NCBI GenBank assembly: GCA_944390865.1
Contig: CALXRC010000013.1
Span: 1 to 57,616 of the forward strand
Reading direction: 5' to 3'
DNA from: an uncultured Spirochaetales bacterium
GTDB taxonomy: Bacteria; Spirochaetota; Spirochaetia; Sphaerochaetales; Sphaerochaetaceae
Length of the DNA: 57,616 bases
Shown here: positions 1 through 7,516 of the stretch, piece by piece
Layout of the letters: each line of letters starts with the position of its first letter
Position numbering within the stretch: position 1 is the stretch's first letter
The notes under the pieces: model-generated
The model's database searches: none
What the model saw: the letters and a program-made list of their open reading frames with translations, nothing else
Told to the model about the DNA's origin: nothing
Made by a program: the position numbers and the translations under genes

Positions 1-101
1 TAAAGTTTATTCATGTCCTTACGTTTTTATTTCTCTTGTCCTATCTTTTTTATTGACAGCTTCGGACAAATAAAAAAGCTGCTGATTCAGTTTTATAAAA
101 A

Positions 102-130
102 ATTGGAGAGGACCAGAACAAGTCCTCTCC
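102..130 (-). terminator. Rho-independent terminator after the oxidoreductase gene
   Basis: A 9-bp perfect stem (GGAGAGGAC at 105-113 with GTCCTCTCC at 122-130) closes an 8-nt loop. Read on the minus strand it is followed by AATTTTTTAT. It lies 30 nt after the stop of the minus-strand gene ending at 161. Positions 1-100 are AT-rich and I see no gene there. Confidence 0.8.
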
Positions 131-160
131 CCTGATCTGATATTCACATTCAGATTTAAT

Positions 161-1318
161 TCACTTGAGCTTTGCCCTGATTTCTTCAAAAGGCCGGCCA
201 AGGCCTGACATGGCCACAGAGAAGTTTGCCCTGGAGCCGATCAGCACTGCTGCGGTCAGACTGCCGCCGGCAGTGAACCAGGCTTCCCGCCTTGTCTCAT
301 CTTCGATCACAGTGCATTCAGTTCCCTTGAGGAAGGGATTTCCTATGCTGATCACATCAAGGCCCGCAGCCTTCAGTATGCTTGACTGGCTGGCTGCCTT
401 ATAAGCCTTCTGCTGGCCGGAGAGCACTGAGGCCAGTGTCTTCGCACTGTCCATTGCGACAGCAGCTGTTCCCCTGACCTGTCCGTCAATCTGGGCAACA
501 TCGCCGATTGCATAGATATCCGGGGAACTGGTGCGCATAAACTCGTCGACAATGACGCCGCGGCCCACGTTCAGTCCGGCATCAACAGCCAGGAAAGTGT
601 TGGGGCTGATGCCGACAGACTCAATGACAGTCTGGGCTGGAATGGTGAAGCCGTCGTCACATTTAATGGCGCTCACTTCTCCCTTTGAAGAAAGGAAATT
701 AGAAGTCTTTGCGCTGCACAGCACCTTGATGTTCATTGAACTGAGACGCTTCTGCAGGTATCTGGCACTCTCGCTGTCCAGCTGGCGCGGAAGCAGATAG
801 TCTGCGCTTTCAAGCACAGTCACCTCTCGGGATATGTACCTGGAGATCTCGCTGGCTGCCTCAAGGCCGAGCAGACCGCCTCCGATAACTGCAACAGGCC
901 CTGAATGGCGGTCAAGCCAGAGGGACAGCTGATGCACATCATCAACAGTCCTCAGCGCAAAGATGCCGTCGCTGCGTCCTCCTGGAAGCGGCAGGCGTGA
1001 AGCTCTGGCGCCATTAGCCAGAACAAGCACATCATATTCATGCGCCTTTCCGTCAGATGCATAGATGAGCTTTGCATCAGGATCAATGTTGTCAACATGG
1101 AGGTTGTACTGTCTCACCCGCGGATCTGAAATCACAGGCCTGATTGTCAGGCTGTCAGGATCAGCCTGACTGTCCAGAAGGCTGAGAATCCTGGTCCTGT
1201 AGTAAGGAAGCCGGGCCTCCTCACCATATATCTCAATCTCAACGGAATCCGCCAGCTTGAGCAGATTTGTGACAAAGGTGTGGGCAGCTATGGAGTTGCC
1301 AATAACGACGACTTTCAC
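161..1318 (-). CDS. FAD/NAD-dependent oxidoreductase, NADH:rubredoxin reductase-like
   Basis: 385-residue pyridine-nucleotide disulfide oxidoreductase of the single-chain type that passes electrons from NAD(P)H through FAD to a small acceptor such as rubredoxin. Visible are the N-terminal FAD fold (VVIGNSIAA, a variant of GxGxxG), the NAD-binding motif VIGGGLLGLEAA near 143-155 and the second FAD motif YAIGDVAQ near 269-276. The CxxxxC redox pair of glutathione- or lipoamide-type enzymes is absent, which favours the rubredoxin/ferredoxin reductase group. It is last in a minus-strand run after a lipoprotein gene, with a 13-nt gap. The start is GTG. In an anaerobe a role in oxygen or peroxide reduction is likely, but no rubredoxin gene is nearby, so the partner is unknown. 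Confidence 0.75.
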   Translation of the reverse strand: MKVVVIGNSIAAHTFVTNLLKLADSVEIEIYGEEARLPYYRTRILSLLDSQADPDSLTIRPVISDPRVRQYNLHVDNIDPDAKLIYASDGKAHEYDVLVLANGARASRLPLPGGRSDGIFALRTVDDVHQLSLWLDRHSGPVAVIGGGLLGLEAASEISRYISREVTVLESADYLLPRQLDSESARYLQKRLSSMNIKVLCSAKTSNFLSSKGEVSAIKCDDGFTIPAQTVIESVGISPNTFLAVDAGLNVGRGVIVDEFMRTSSPDIYAIGDVAQIDGQVRGTAAVAMDSAKTLASVLSGQQKAYKAASQSSILKAAGLDVISIGNPFLKGTECTVIEDETRREAWFTAGGSLTAAVLIGSRANFSVAMSGLGRPFEEIRAKLK

Positions 1319-1331
1319 TTTTTCATTACCC

Positions 1332-2045
1332 CTAGTACATCAGGAAGGACACATCAACATCCGCACTGACGCTGAGATCACCCTGATAGTAAGTTGCAGA
1401 GCTTGCCATTTCAGCATCTGCAGCCGCTGCTGTCAGGTACTTAGGCTGCACGCGGTTTACTGCGACACTGCTTCCTGCTTCCTGTATACTGACAGCATTG
1501 CCAAGTGTCAAGCCTGCGCTGCCTGCATAGTCCTCAGCTCTCTTAACAGCATCAGCGACAGCAAGCTTTCTTGCCTCAGACAGAGCCTGGGACTTGTCGC
1601 TTGCATCAAGGCTGATCGAGGAAAGCCTGATTCCAGATACAGAGGAAAGACGGTCAACGATTGGAGCAATATTCTCAAGACTGTAAATCTTCACATTGAT
1701 TGACTGGCTGGCCGTCTGTCCCGTGATTATCTGCTGTCCATCCTGATAGTAACACTCAGGATACAGGCTCATGCCGGTTGTGGTGATGTCCTCATCCCTC
1801 ACGCCGTACTCGTCCTGGAGAATGGAAGCGACTGCATTCATTTTCTCATTGGCCGCTTCCTGCGCCTGGCTGGTCGACTCCCTTGTCTCCTCAACAGAGA
1901 CTGTGAAGCTGGCAATGTCGGCTGTAAGCTTCACAATCGCAGAACCGGACACAGTCACCATGCTTTCTATGGGAGTGCCTGTGCTCTGACAGGACGTCAA
2001 TGCAAGCGCTGCAATTACTAAAGCGGCGATCAGACCTTTTCTCAT
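1332..2045 (-). CDS. SIMPL-domain (DUF541) lipoprotein
   Basis: 237 residues with a lipoprotein signal (lipobox LTSC, Cys at about 19), so it should be anchored in the envelope. The body matches the SIMPL/DUF541 family: an opening like 'VTVSGSAIVKLTADIASFTVSVEETRES', the middle part 'ITTTGMSLYPE' and a later run with Ala-Arg-Lys-Leu-Ala. Members such as E. coli YggE are linked to oxidative stress tolerance, but no biochemical activity is established. Its ATG overlaps the stop of the NUDIX gene by 4 nt (ATGA), with AAGGAG upstream, so the two are translationally coupled. Confidence 0.8.
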   Translation of the reverse strand: MRKGLIAALVIAALALTSCQSTGTPIESMVTVSGSAIVKLTADIASFTVSVEETRESTSQAQEAANEKMNAVASILQDEYGVRDEDITTTGMSLYPECYYQDGQQIITGQTASQSINVKIYSLENIAPIVDRLSSVSGIRLSSISLDASDKSQALSEARKLAVADAVKRAEDYAGSAGLTLGNAVSIQEAGSSVAVNRVQPKYLTAAAADAEMASSATYYQGDLSVSADVDVSFLMY

Positions 2046-2647
2046 ACTTTCTCCTTTTCCAAAGAACGCATCAGAAGCAGCGTGGCTGCCATCATCAATG
2101 CGTTGTCTGCGCTTTCTGTCCCCATCAGGGCGACAGCATCCTCAAGCAGAGGACAGAACACGTCAATCTCTTCATTGGCATCCAGGTCCTGATGACCTGA
2201 CTGCTCAAGATCCAGTGCAAGATAATAATGCTGGTGATTGGACATGAAGGCATTATTGGGGCAGAGAGTGCCGATATGAATAATCCTTCCGGCCTTGAAC
2301 CCGGTCTCCTCAAGCAGTTCACGCTCTGCTGCGGCAGCGGGATCTTCTCCTGCCTCTACCAGTCCAGCAGGATATTCGATGATCACAGAATCGCTGCCAT
2401 GACGGTACTGTTTCTCCACAATGACGCGCAAAGCACCTTCCTCATCCCTGAAGACGGGGATGACTACGATCCAGTCAGGACAGCGCAGGGAGACAAAACT
2501 CCCTTTTTTGCTTCCGTCTCTGCTTTCGCGCTCTACAGTGTCCACAGAGAAAATCGCACAGCGGTAAGCTTCTTTTTTCTCTCCGCTCTTCCACATCAGT
2601 GCATTGTCATCAGCATGCAGGTCTTTTTTCAGAAAATCAGTCATCAT
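2042..2647 (-). CDS. NUDIX hydrolase, ADP-ribose pyrophosphatase-like
   Basis: About 201 residues. The full Nudix box is present (G-x5-E-x7-RELLEETGF), which binds the divalent metals that hydrolyse nucleoside-diphosphate-X substrates. The region before it, including the stretch reading VIPVFRDEEGALRVIVEKQYRHGSD, resembles ADP-sugar pyrophosphatases (NudF-like). A longer reading frame begins upstream, but I choose the ATG at 2647. It is preceded by CCTCCAGGAAAAA and overlaps the stop of the Mrp gene as ATGA. ADP-ribose is an inference; NADH or another ADP-sugar could be the substrate. Confidence 0.8.
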   Translation of the reverse strand: MMTDFLKKDLHADDNALMWKSGEKKEAYRCAIFSVDTVERESRDGSKKGSFVSLRCPDWIVVIPVFRDEEGALRVIVEKQYRHGSDSVIIEYPAGLVEAGEDPAAAAERELLEETGFKAGRIIHIGTLCPNNAFMSNHQHYYLALDLEQSGHQDLDANEEIDVFCPLLEDAVALMGTESADNALMMAATLLLMRSLEKEKV

Positions 2648-3567
2648 TTTTTCCTGGAGGCACAGTTGCTTGTGCATGAAGCACAGGCTGAGGGACTGCA
2701 GTGAGGAGTCCCTAAGAAAGAAGTGTCACGGCCTGTCGAGCAGGCTGTGCCATTGTTGATCTGACGGCAGATCTCCATAAGGGCCTCCCTGGAAGGATGG
2801 CTGGCGCCGGAAGCCATGAAATCGACTCCGTTGTCTTCTGCCTCTCTCAGATCAATCTCCATCGGAACGCGGCCGAGAAATGGAACATGCATATCTGCGC
2901 ACATCTTCTGGCCTCCGCCTATTCCGAAGACCGGAATTTCCTTTCCGCAGTCAGGACAGACCAGACCTGACATATTCTCAATGACACCGATAATCGCACA
3001 GCCGAGCTTGCGAGAGAAGCCCACAGAGCGGCGTGCGTCGAGCACTGCCACCGGCTGCGGCGTCGTGACAATGATAGTGCCGGTAAGAGACTGGATTGAC
3101 TGGCAGACTGTCAGCTGCTCATCGCCTGTTCCGGGAGGAGAGTCGATAAGGAGGTAATCAAGAGTGCCCCACTCCACATCAGCCAGAAACTGTCTGATTG
3201 CCGTATTCTTGAGACTGCCTCTCCAGATAATCGGAGCATCCGGATCCTGAATTGCGAAAGCAAGGGAGACGACATAGAGGTTCTTTCTCACTTCAACCGG
3301 GTAAAGGGTTGTTCCATCCGGAGAAGAAAGCACTCCGTCCTCACAGCCCAGCATCTTTGCCACATTAGGCCCTGTTATATCAGTATCGAGGATGCCTACG
3401 GTGCATCCCATGTCTGCAAGCGCGTTCGCAAGATTGACGGTGATGGTTGTCTTGCCGACCCCGCCCTTTCCGGACATGATCAGGATCTTGCGGCTGATCT
3501 TGTCCATTCTTTCCTGGATCTTCTCTGTCTGAAGATCCCATTCATCCTTTACAGCAGTCTCTGCCAT
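2644..3567 (-). CDS. Mrp/NBP35-family Fe-S cluster carrier ATPase
   Basis: 307-residue P-loop ATPase of the ApbC/Mrp family, which carries and transfers [4Fe-4S] clusters to apo-proteins in the cytosol. The deviant Walker A motif GKGGVGKT is at 33-40, and the cluster-binding CxxC pair is C204-P-D-C207, followed by GIGGGQ. The C-terminus carries four more cysteines (C290-x4-C295-x2-C298-x3-C302), an extension absent from E. coli ApbC. Two in-frame ATGs exist. The one at 3567 has GGAGG at a 6-nt distance, while the upstream one abuts the Shine-Dalgarno. It is first in a four-gene minus-strand run. Confidence 0.85.
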   Translation of the reverse strand: MAETAVKDEWDLQTEKIQERMDKISRKILIMSGKGGVGKTTITVNLANALADMGCTVGILDTDITGPNVAKMLGCEDGVLSSPDGTTLYPVEVRKNLYVVSLAFAIQDPDAPIIWRGSLKNTAIRQFLADVEWGTLDYLLIDSPPGTGDEQLTVCQSIQSLTGTIIVTTPQPVAVLDARRSVGFSRKLGCAIIGVIENMSGLVCPDCGKEIPVFGIGGGQKMCADMHVPFLGRVPMEIDLREAEDNGVDFMASGASHPSREALMEICRQINNGTACSTGRDTSFLGTPHCSPSACASCTSNCASRKK

Positions 3568-3619
3568 AATCATCCTCCGTGGAACAAAACATAATTTGAG
3601 TCAAATCAAAAAGCAAGCT

Positions 3620-4816
3620 TTATGTGTCCTGGCAGTCATCCTGTTCTGCCGGATTCTCACCGACAGGCAGTATAATATCACCATGAGTCTCTCTTTCCGC
3701 TCTTCTCTGTCCTTTTTTCCTTCTGCCTTCCTCCTGCATCCTGTACTCTCTGATATAGCTCTTTCCTGAAGAGAGCAGCACTGCGACAGGTTTAAGAGAA
3801 GGCACAATAGCACAGACAATCTGGATGATGCTCATGATAGGCACAGCCAGGAACATGCCGGGCAGTCCCCAGATATAGCCCCACAGGGAAAGGGAGATGA
3901 GAATCATCAGCGGCGACATGTTGAGCTGCACTCCCTGCAGTCTGGGATCAATGATGTTGCCCAGGACCATTTCTATTGAAATTGTCAGAATGACCACATA
4001 GACAATATTTATCCAGGATGACGGTGCGAACTGTATGATGCTCATGAGTATCGTCATCGCAGTGACAATGATTGAGCCAATCGTCGGAATGAAGTTCAAA
4101 AGCACAGCCAGGACGCCCCACACAAGTGCGAAATCCAGTCCTGTGACAACTGCCGTCAGATAAAACAGCAGTCCTGTGATCAGACTGATCACAGCCTTGA
4201 TCAGCAGGTACTTCGAAATCTGGCGGTTGATCTTTCCCAGCATGGAAGCGAACTTCTGGCTCTTGTCACGGGGGAAGGCAAAGGCAATCTTGGGAAGGAA
4301 GGTCGTCCTCTCAAGCAGGAGAAAAAGCAGGATCACGAAGATGAGCATCGCATCCGAGAAAATTGAAATGACCTTGGATGAGAAGCTTGCAAGCCAGCTT
4401 GTCGCCAGTCCGTACCAGTCAACATTGATATAAGAGAGCACAGAGAAATTTTCCTCATCAGGGAAATACTGTGCCAGCTGCTCCGATATGAGCCTGTCAA
4501 GACTGATCACCCTTTCAGCGTAATACGGCAGCCTGTCAAGCAGCATGTTTGCCATCAGGATCAGGATGTAGATGAAGCCGAAGAATATGACGGCAACCAG
4601 CGCAAGCACAATGATTATGGAAACGATGTTCGGTACCTTGAGCCTTGCAAGACGCTCCATCAGAGGATTCACAAAAGCAAAGATGAAAAGTGCGAGAGCG
4701 ACAGGCAGAGTGACTTCACCCGCAGTTTTGAGCACAAAGAGAAAAAGCACCACCATCGCGAGTGCGCAAATGTTTCTTATCTGTCTTGCATACTGTCCTG
4801 CTGCCTGATCCTTCAT
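3620..4816 (-). CDS. AI-2E family transporter (YdiK/PerM type)
   Basis: Integral membrane protein of about 398 residues with some eight hydrophobic segments, the long central soluble part typical of the AI-2E/DUF20 family, and the conserved late region including VWGVLAVLLNFIPTIGS and PRLQGVQLNMSPLMIL. Family members export autoinducer-2, or act as Na+(Li+)/H+ antiporters or other permeases; the substrate cannot be read from sequence. The C-terminus is a charged tail rich in Arg, Glu and Lys. The reading frame extends upstream, but the conserved part and the divergent neighbour favour the ATG at 4816, preceded by GGAAAGG. Confidence 0.75.
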   Translation of the reverse strand: MKDQAAGQYARQIRNICALAMVVLFLFVLKTAGEVTLPVALALFIFAFVNPLMERLARLKVPNIVSIIIVLALVAVIFFGFIYILILMANMLLDRLPYYAERVISLDRLISEQLAQYFPDEENFSVLSYINVDWYGLATSWLASFSSKVISIFSDAMLIFVILLFLLLERTTFLPKIAFAFPRDKSQKFASMLGKINRQISKYLLIKAVISLITGLLFYLTAVVTGLDFALVWGVLAVLLNFIPTIGSIIVTAMTILMSIIQFAPSSWINIVYVVILTISIEMVLGNIIDPRLQGVQLNMSPLMILISLSLWGYIWGLPGMFLAVPIMSIIQIVCAIVPSLKPVAVLLSSGKSYIREYRMQEEGRRKKGQRRAERETHGDIILPVGENPAEQDDCQDT

Positions 4817-4871
4817 CCTTTCCAGAATAATTCCTTTGTCCTTTCTTCTCAAGCTCAGGCGGGCTGAAGTG

Positions 4872-4900
4872 TGGTCAAAACAGTCCTTCAGCGTTATTAT
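4872..4900 (+). promoter_or_regulatory. Predicted promoter of the trmJ-like gene
   Basis: TGGTCA (4872-4877) and TATTAT (4895-4900) are separated by exactly 17 bp. Transcription would begin near 4907, essentially at the GTG codon at 4908, so the message may be leaderless. Confidence 0.4.
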
Positions 4901-4907
4901 CCTCAGT

Positions 4908-5645
4908 GTGGAAGACAAATCATACCTGAAAAGAATCAATATCGTGCTTGTGGACACTCAGGACGGGGCCAACATCGGTTCTGTCTGCCGTGCCATGAAG
5001 ACAATGGGACTTGAAGATCTGACGCTGGTCACGCAGCGCGAATACGATGAGAACAGGGTGAAGACCCTGGCGCTGCACGCGTATGATCTTTACGAGAACG
5101 CACAAAGAGTCAGCTCTCTTGATCAGGCTCTGAAAGACTCTGTTTTCACCGTAGGGGCGACAAGGCGCAGGGGAAAGTACAGAAAACTGTCAGCCTACTC
5201 TCCGGAGCAGCTTGCCCTGCAGATCAGCAGAATTCCGGAAGGCAGGGTGTCAATCGTGTTCGGACGTGAATCAGACGGACTGAGGGATGAGGAGGTCATG
5301 ATGTGCTCATCAATAGTCACCATTCCTACAAGCGAGGCCTTTCCGTCCCTCAATCTGGCCCAGTCGGTCCAGATCATTGCCTATGTGATGTTCAATCAGG
5401 CACAGGTTTATCCGACAGGTATGACAGCTGTCACGCATGAACGCGTCAGAGCCGCCGTGCAGGAAGCTTCAGCACATCTTTCAGCCATCGGCTATTACAA
5501 GTGGGACGAGGAGAAAAAGTGGACAGAAGCCTTTCTGGGGGACATGCTTGAGCGTGCGGCGCTGAGCGAAAGCGAGATGCAGCGCTTAGACAAGCTCTTC
5601 TCAAAAATCGAAAAGATAAAAATCTACAAGGATGGAGAAAAATGA
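4908..5645 (+). CDS. SpoU-family RNA methyltransferase, TrmJ-like
   Basis: SPOUT-fold 2'-O-methyltransferase. It matches the tRNA (position 32) enzyme TrmJ in its N-terminus (NIVLVDTQDGANIGSVCRAM), in the motif FGRESDGLRDEE and in the SAM-binding knot region IPTSEAFPSLNLAQSVQI. A helical C-terminal extension follows, as in TrmJ. The start is uncertain. The frame is open from ATG 4836, but homologous sequence begins only at about 4926. GTG 4908 fits the promoter, and CTG 4926 has GGAAG at 4910-4914. It is translationally coupled (ATGA) to the next gene. Another SpoU RNA target cannot be excluded. Confidence 0.8.
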   Translation: MEDKSYLKRINIVLVDTQDGANIGSVCRAMKTMGLEDLTLVTQREYDENRVKTLALHAYDLYENAQRVSSLDQALKDSVFTVGATRRRGKYRKLSAYSPEQLALQISRIPEGRVSIVFGRESDGLRDEEVMMCSSIVTIPTSEAFPSLNLAQSVQIIAYVMFNQAQVYPTGMTAVTHERVRAAVQEASAHLSAIGYYKWDEEKKWTEAFLGDMLERAALSESEMQRLDKLFSKIEKIKIYKDGEK

Positions 5646-6451
5646 CAGATTACCCGTTTCTGAATCCAATGCCGCGCGTCATCGCGCACAGGGGCGACAG
5701 CAGGAACTATCCTGAGAACACACTCCCGGCTTTCATCTCGGCAGTGGAAATGGGAATCGATGTCGTAGAGACTGACATACACCTGACCAGGGACGGCCAG
5801 CTCGTCATCTGGCACGATCCGACGCTTGAGCGGAACACTGACGGGAAAGGACGCATTGAGGACCACACTCTTGCTGAACTCAGGACTTATGACGCAGGCT
5901 ACACCTTCACCAGGGACGGCGGCCAGAGCTACCCCTTCAGGGGAAAGGGTGTGAGGATATGCACCCTCAGCGAGGCACTGGAAGCCTGTCCTGACCAGCG
6001 CTTCAACATTGACCTGAAGACAAAATGCCCTGAGATCGTCGACCAGTTCATCCGCGTAATAAGGGATCACGGCGCACGGGACAGGATTGTAGGGGCAAGC
6101 TTTCACCTTTTAAACCTGAAGAGGCTGAGAGCACTGGCTCCTGACTTTCTCACAAGCATCACGACCATGGAGGTTGTGCCCCTGCTTCTGAGGCAGAAGA
6201 CGCATACCCTGCCCTCGCGCTTCGGGAAAAAGATCATTTTCCAGATTCCGAGGCAGGCTTCATTCATCAAGGTGGTCACTCCGTCCTTTGTGAGGGAAAT
6301 GCACAGACGCGGAGCCGTCATAATGGTATGGACAATCAATGATGAGCAGAGCATGAGGGAACTGTTCAGCATGGGTGTGGATTCTGTCATGACAGACGAT
6401 CCGGCTCTGGTCATCAGGGTTGCTGAAGACATGGGCCTGAGAGCAAAATAA
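5642..6451 (+). CDS. Glycerophosphodiester phosphodiesterase
   Basis: 269 residues of GDPD TIM-barrel sequence, which hydrolyses glycerophosphodiesters to glycerol-3-phosphate plus an alcohol. The signature is complete: IAHRGDSRNYPENT (catalytic His and Arg), the metal ligands in VVETDIHLTRDG, and HDPTLERNTDG. MVWTIND, which usually forms the barrel end, is present near 225. There is no signal peptide, so it is probably cytoplasmic and recycles phospholipid head-group diesters (UgpQ-like). It overlaps the upstream methyltransferase gene by 4 nt. Confidence 0.88.
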   Translation: MTDYPFLNPMPRVIAHRGDSRNYPENTLPAFISAVEMGIDVVETDIHLTRDGQLVIWHDPTLERNTDGKGRIEDHTLAELRTYDAGYTFTRDGGQSYPFRGKGVRICTLSEALEACPDQRFNIDLKTKCPEIVDQFIRVIRDHGARDRIVGASFHLLNLKRLRALAPDFLTSITTMEVVPLLLRQKTHTLPSRFGKKIIFQIPRQASFIKVVTPSFVREMHRRGAVIMVWTINDEQSMRELFSMGVDSVMTDDPALVIRVAEDMGLRAK

Positions 6452-6568
6452 GGCGCAGACAAGATCCTCAGAAACCTGCACAGGCTGCCGCTGAAAAAGT
6501 ATTTCTCCATCCCGTGCTATACTTTCTTAAAAAGGGAATAGCCCCAGGGCAGACGGAGGATATTTCTG

Positions 6569-6637
6569 ATGCACTTTTGTCCACTACATGAAAAAAGCGT
6601 GGACAAATCGTGGACAAAACAAATAAAAACAGGCTGA
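6569..6637 (+). CDS. Possible 22-codon small ORF
   Basis: Between the GDPD gene and nagB there is an ATG at 6569 with a good Shine-Dalgarno (CGGAGGA, 6553-6559) at 9 nt. Upstream is a -10-like TATACT (6518-6523). The frame reads MHFCPLHEKS, then VDKSWTKQ, and ends at a TGA inside the stem of the bidirectional terminator at 6625-6658. I cannot assign a function. It could also be the end of a decayed gene or a short untranslated RNA. Confidence 0.25.
   Translation: MHFCPLHEKSVDKSWTKQIKTG
6575..6619. repeat. Inverted and direct 9-10 bp repeats (GTGGACAAA)
   Basis: TTTTGTCCAC (6575-6584) is the exact inverse of GTGGACAAAA (6610-6619). A second direct copy GTGGACAAA lies at 6599-6607, one helical turn (11 bp) from the last. 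Possible readings are an operator, a recombinase core site or an mRNA stem inside the small ORF. Confidence 0.5.
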
Positions 6638-6658
6638 AATCAAATCCAGCCTGTTTTT
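6625..6658. terminator. Bidirectional terminator between convergent genes
   Basis: AAAAACAGGCTG (6625-6636) and CAGCCTGTTTTT (6647-6658) are perfect inverse repeats around a 10-nt loop. There are T-runs on both strands, so it can stop transcription from the GDPD side and from nagB. Confidence 0.9.
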
Positions 6659-6671
6659 ATTTTATTACAAT

Positions 6672-7481
6672 TTAAAGAATTGCTTCAGGATTCAAATACT
6701 TACTCTCAATATCTTTGAAGTATTTGTATGTGTCCACCTTGAGCTCTCCGCAGGCCGGCTCATCGCAGACAATGATAGCCTTCGGATGAAGCTGGAGGGC
6801 TGAGCAGGTCCAGTACTGGGACACAGAGCCTTCCACTGTAGCCTGAAGCGCACGGGCCTTGTTGTGTCCATTGACAAGAATGATGACCTCTTTGCTGTCT
6901 GTGACAGTCTGCACGCCTACTGTAAGAGCTGTTGACGGAACTTTGGAGATATCGTTGTCAAAGAAGCGGGAGTTCATGACCTTGGTATCATAAGTCAGGG
7001 TCTTCTGCCTTGTTCTTGAACTGAGAGAGCTGAAAGGCTCATTGAATGCAATATGTCCGTCAGCGCCGATTCCGCCCAGGAAGAGGTCAATGCCGCCCAC
7101 GCTGGCTATCTTCTCCTCATACCTTCTGCACTCTGCCTCAAGATCATCTGCATTACCATTGAGGATGTTGATGTTCTCAGCCGGGATATCAATATGGTCA
7201 AAGAAGTTGCGGTGCATGAATGACCAGTAGCTTTCCGGATGCGTCTTTGGAAGCCCCACATACTCATCCATGTTGAACGTGATGACATTTTTGAAAGAGA
7301 TATAGCCTTCCTTGCACAGTCTGATCAGCTCTTTATAAGTCCCGATAGGAGAAGAGCCTGTGGGAAGACCAAGAATGAAGGGTCTTGTGTTCTTCTGCTG
7401 GAAGTCTTTGATGGTCCTTGCAATGTAGCGCGCAGCCCAGAGGGACATCTTCTCGTAATCGTTCTGAATAATAACTCGCAT
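6672..7481 (-). CDS. nagB: Glucosamine-6-phosphate deaminase
   Basis: 269 residues, the normal NagB length. The enzyme converts glucosamine-6-phosphate to fructose-6-phosphate and ammonia in the cytosol. The phosphate loop LPTGSSP (39-45), the catalytic D72-E73 in NMDEYVGL, and the [14 protein letters not shown] segment with the catalytic Asp and His are intact. ATG is preceded by AGGAGGAGAAAG. It follows mnmA by 35 nt on the same strand. It supplies the last step for amino sugars released by the mucin-disaccharide locus at 20-31 kb; no nagA or kinase is visible in the window. Confidence 0.95.
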   Translation of the reverse strand: MRVIIQNDYEKMSLWAARYIARTIKDFQQKNTRPFILGLPTGSSPIGTYKELIRLCKEGYISFKNVITFNMDEYVGLPKTHPESYWSFMHRNFFDHIDIPAENINILNGNADDLEAECRRYEEKIASVGGIDLFLGGIGADGHIAFNEPFSSLSSRTRQKTLTYDTKVMNSRFFDNDISKVPSTALTVGVQTVTDSKEVIILVNGHNKARALQATVEGSVSQYWTCSALQLHPKAIIVCDEPACGELKVDTYKYFKDIESKYLNPEAIL

Positions 7482-7516
7482 AACTTTCTCCTCCTGAGGG
7501 ATTATTCTCTAAAAGC

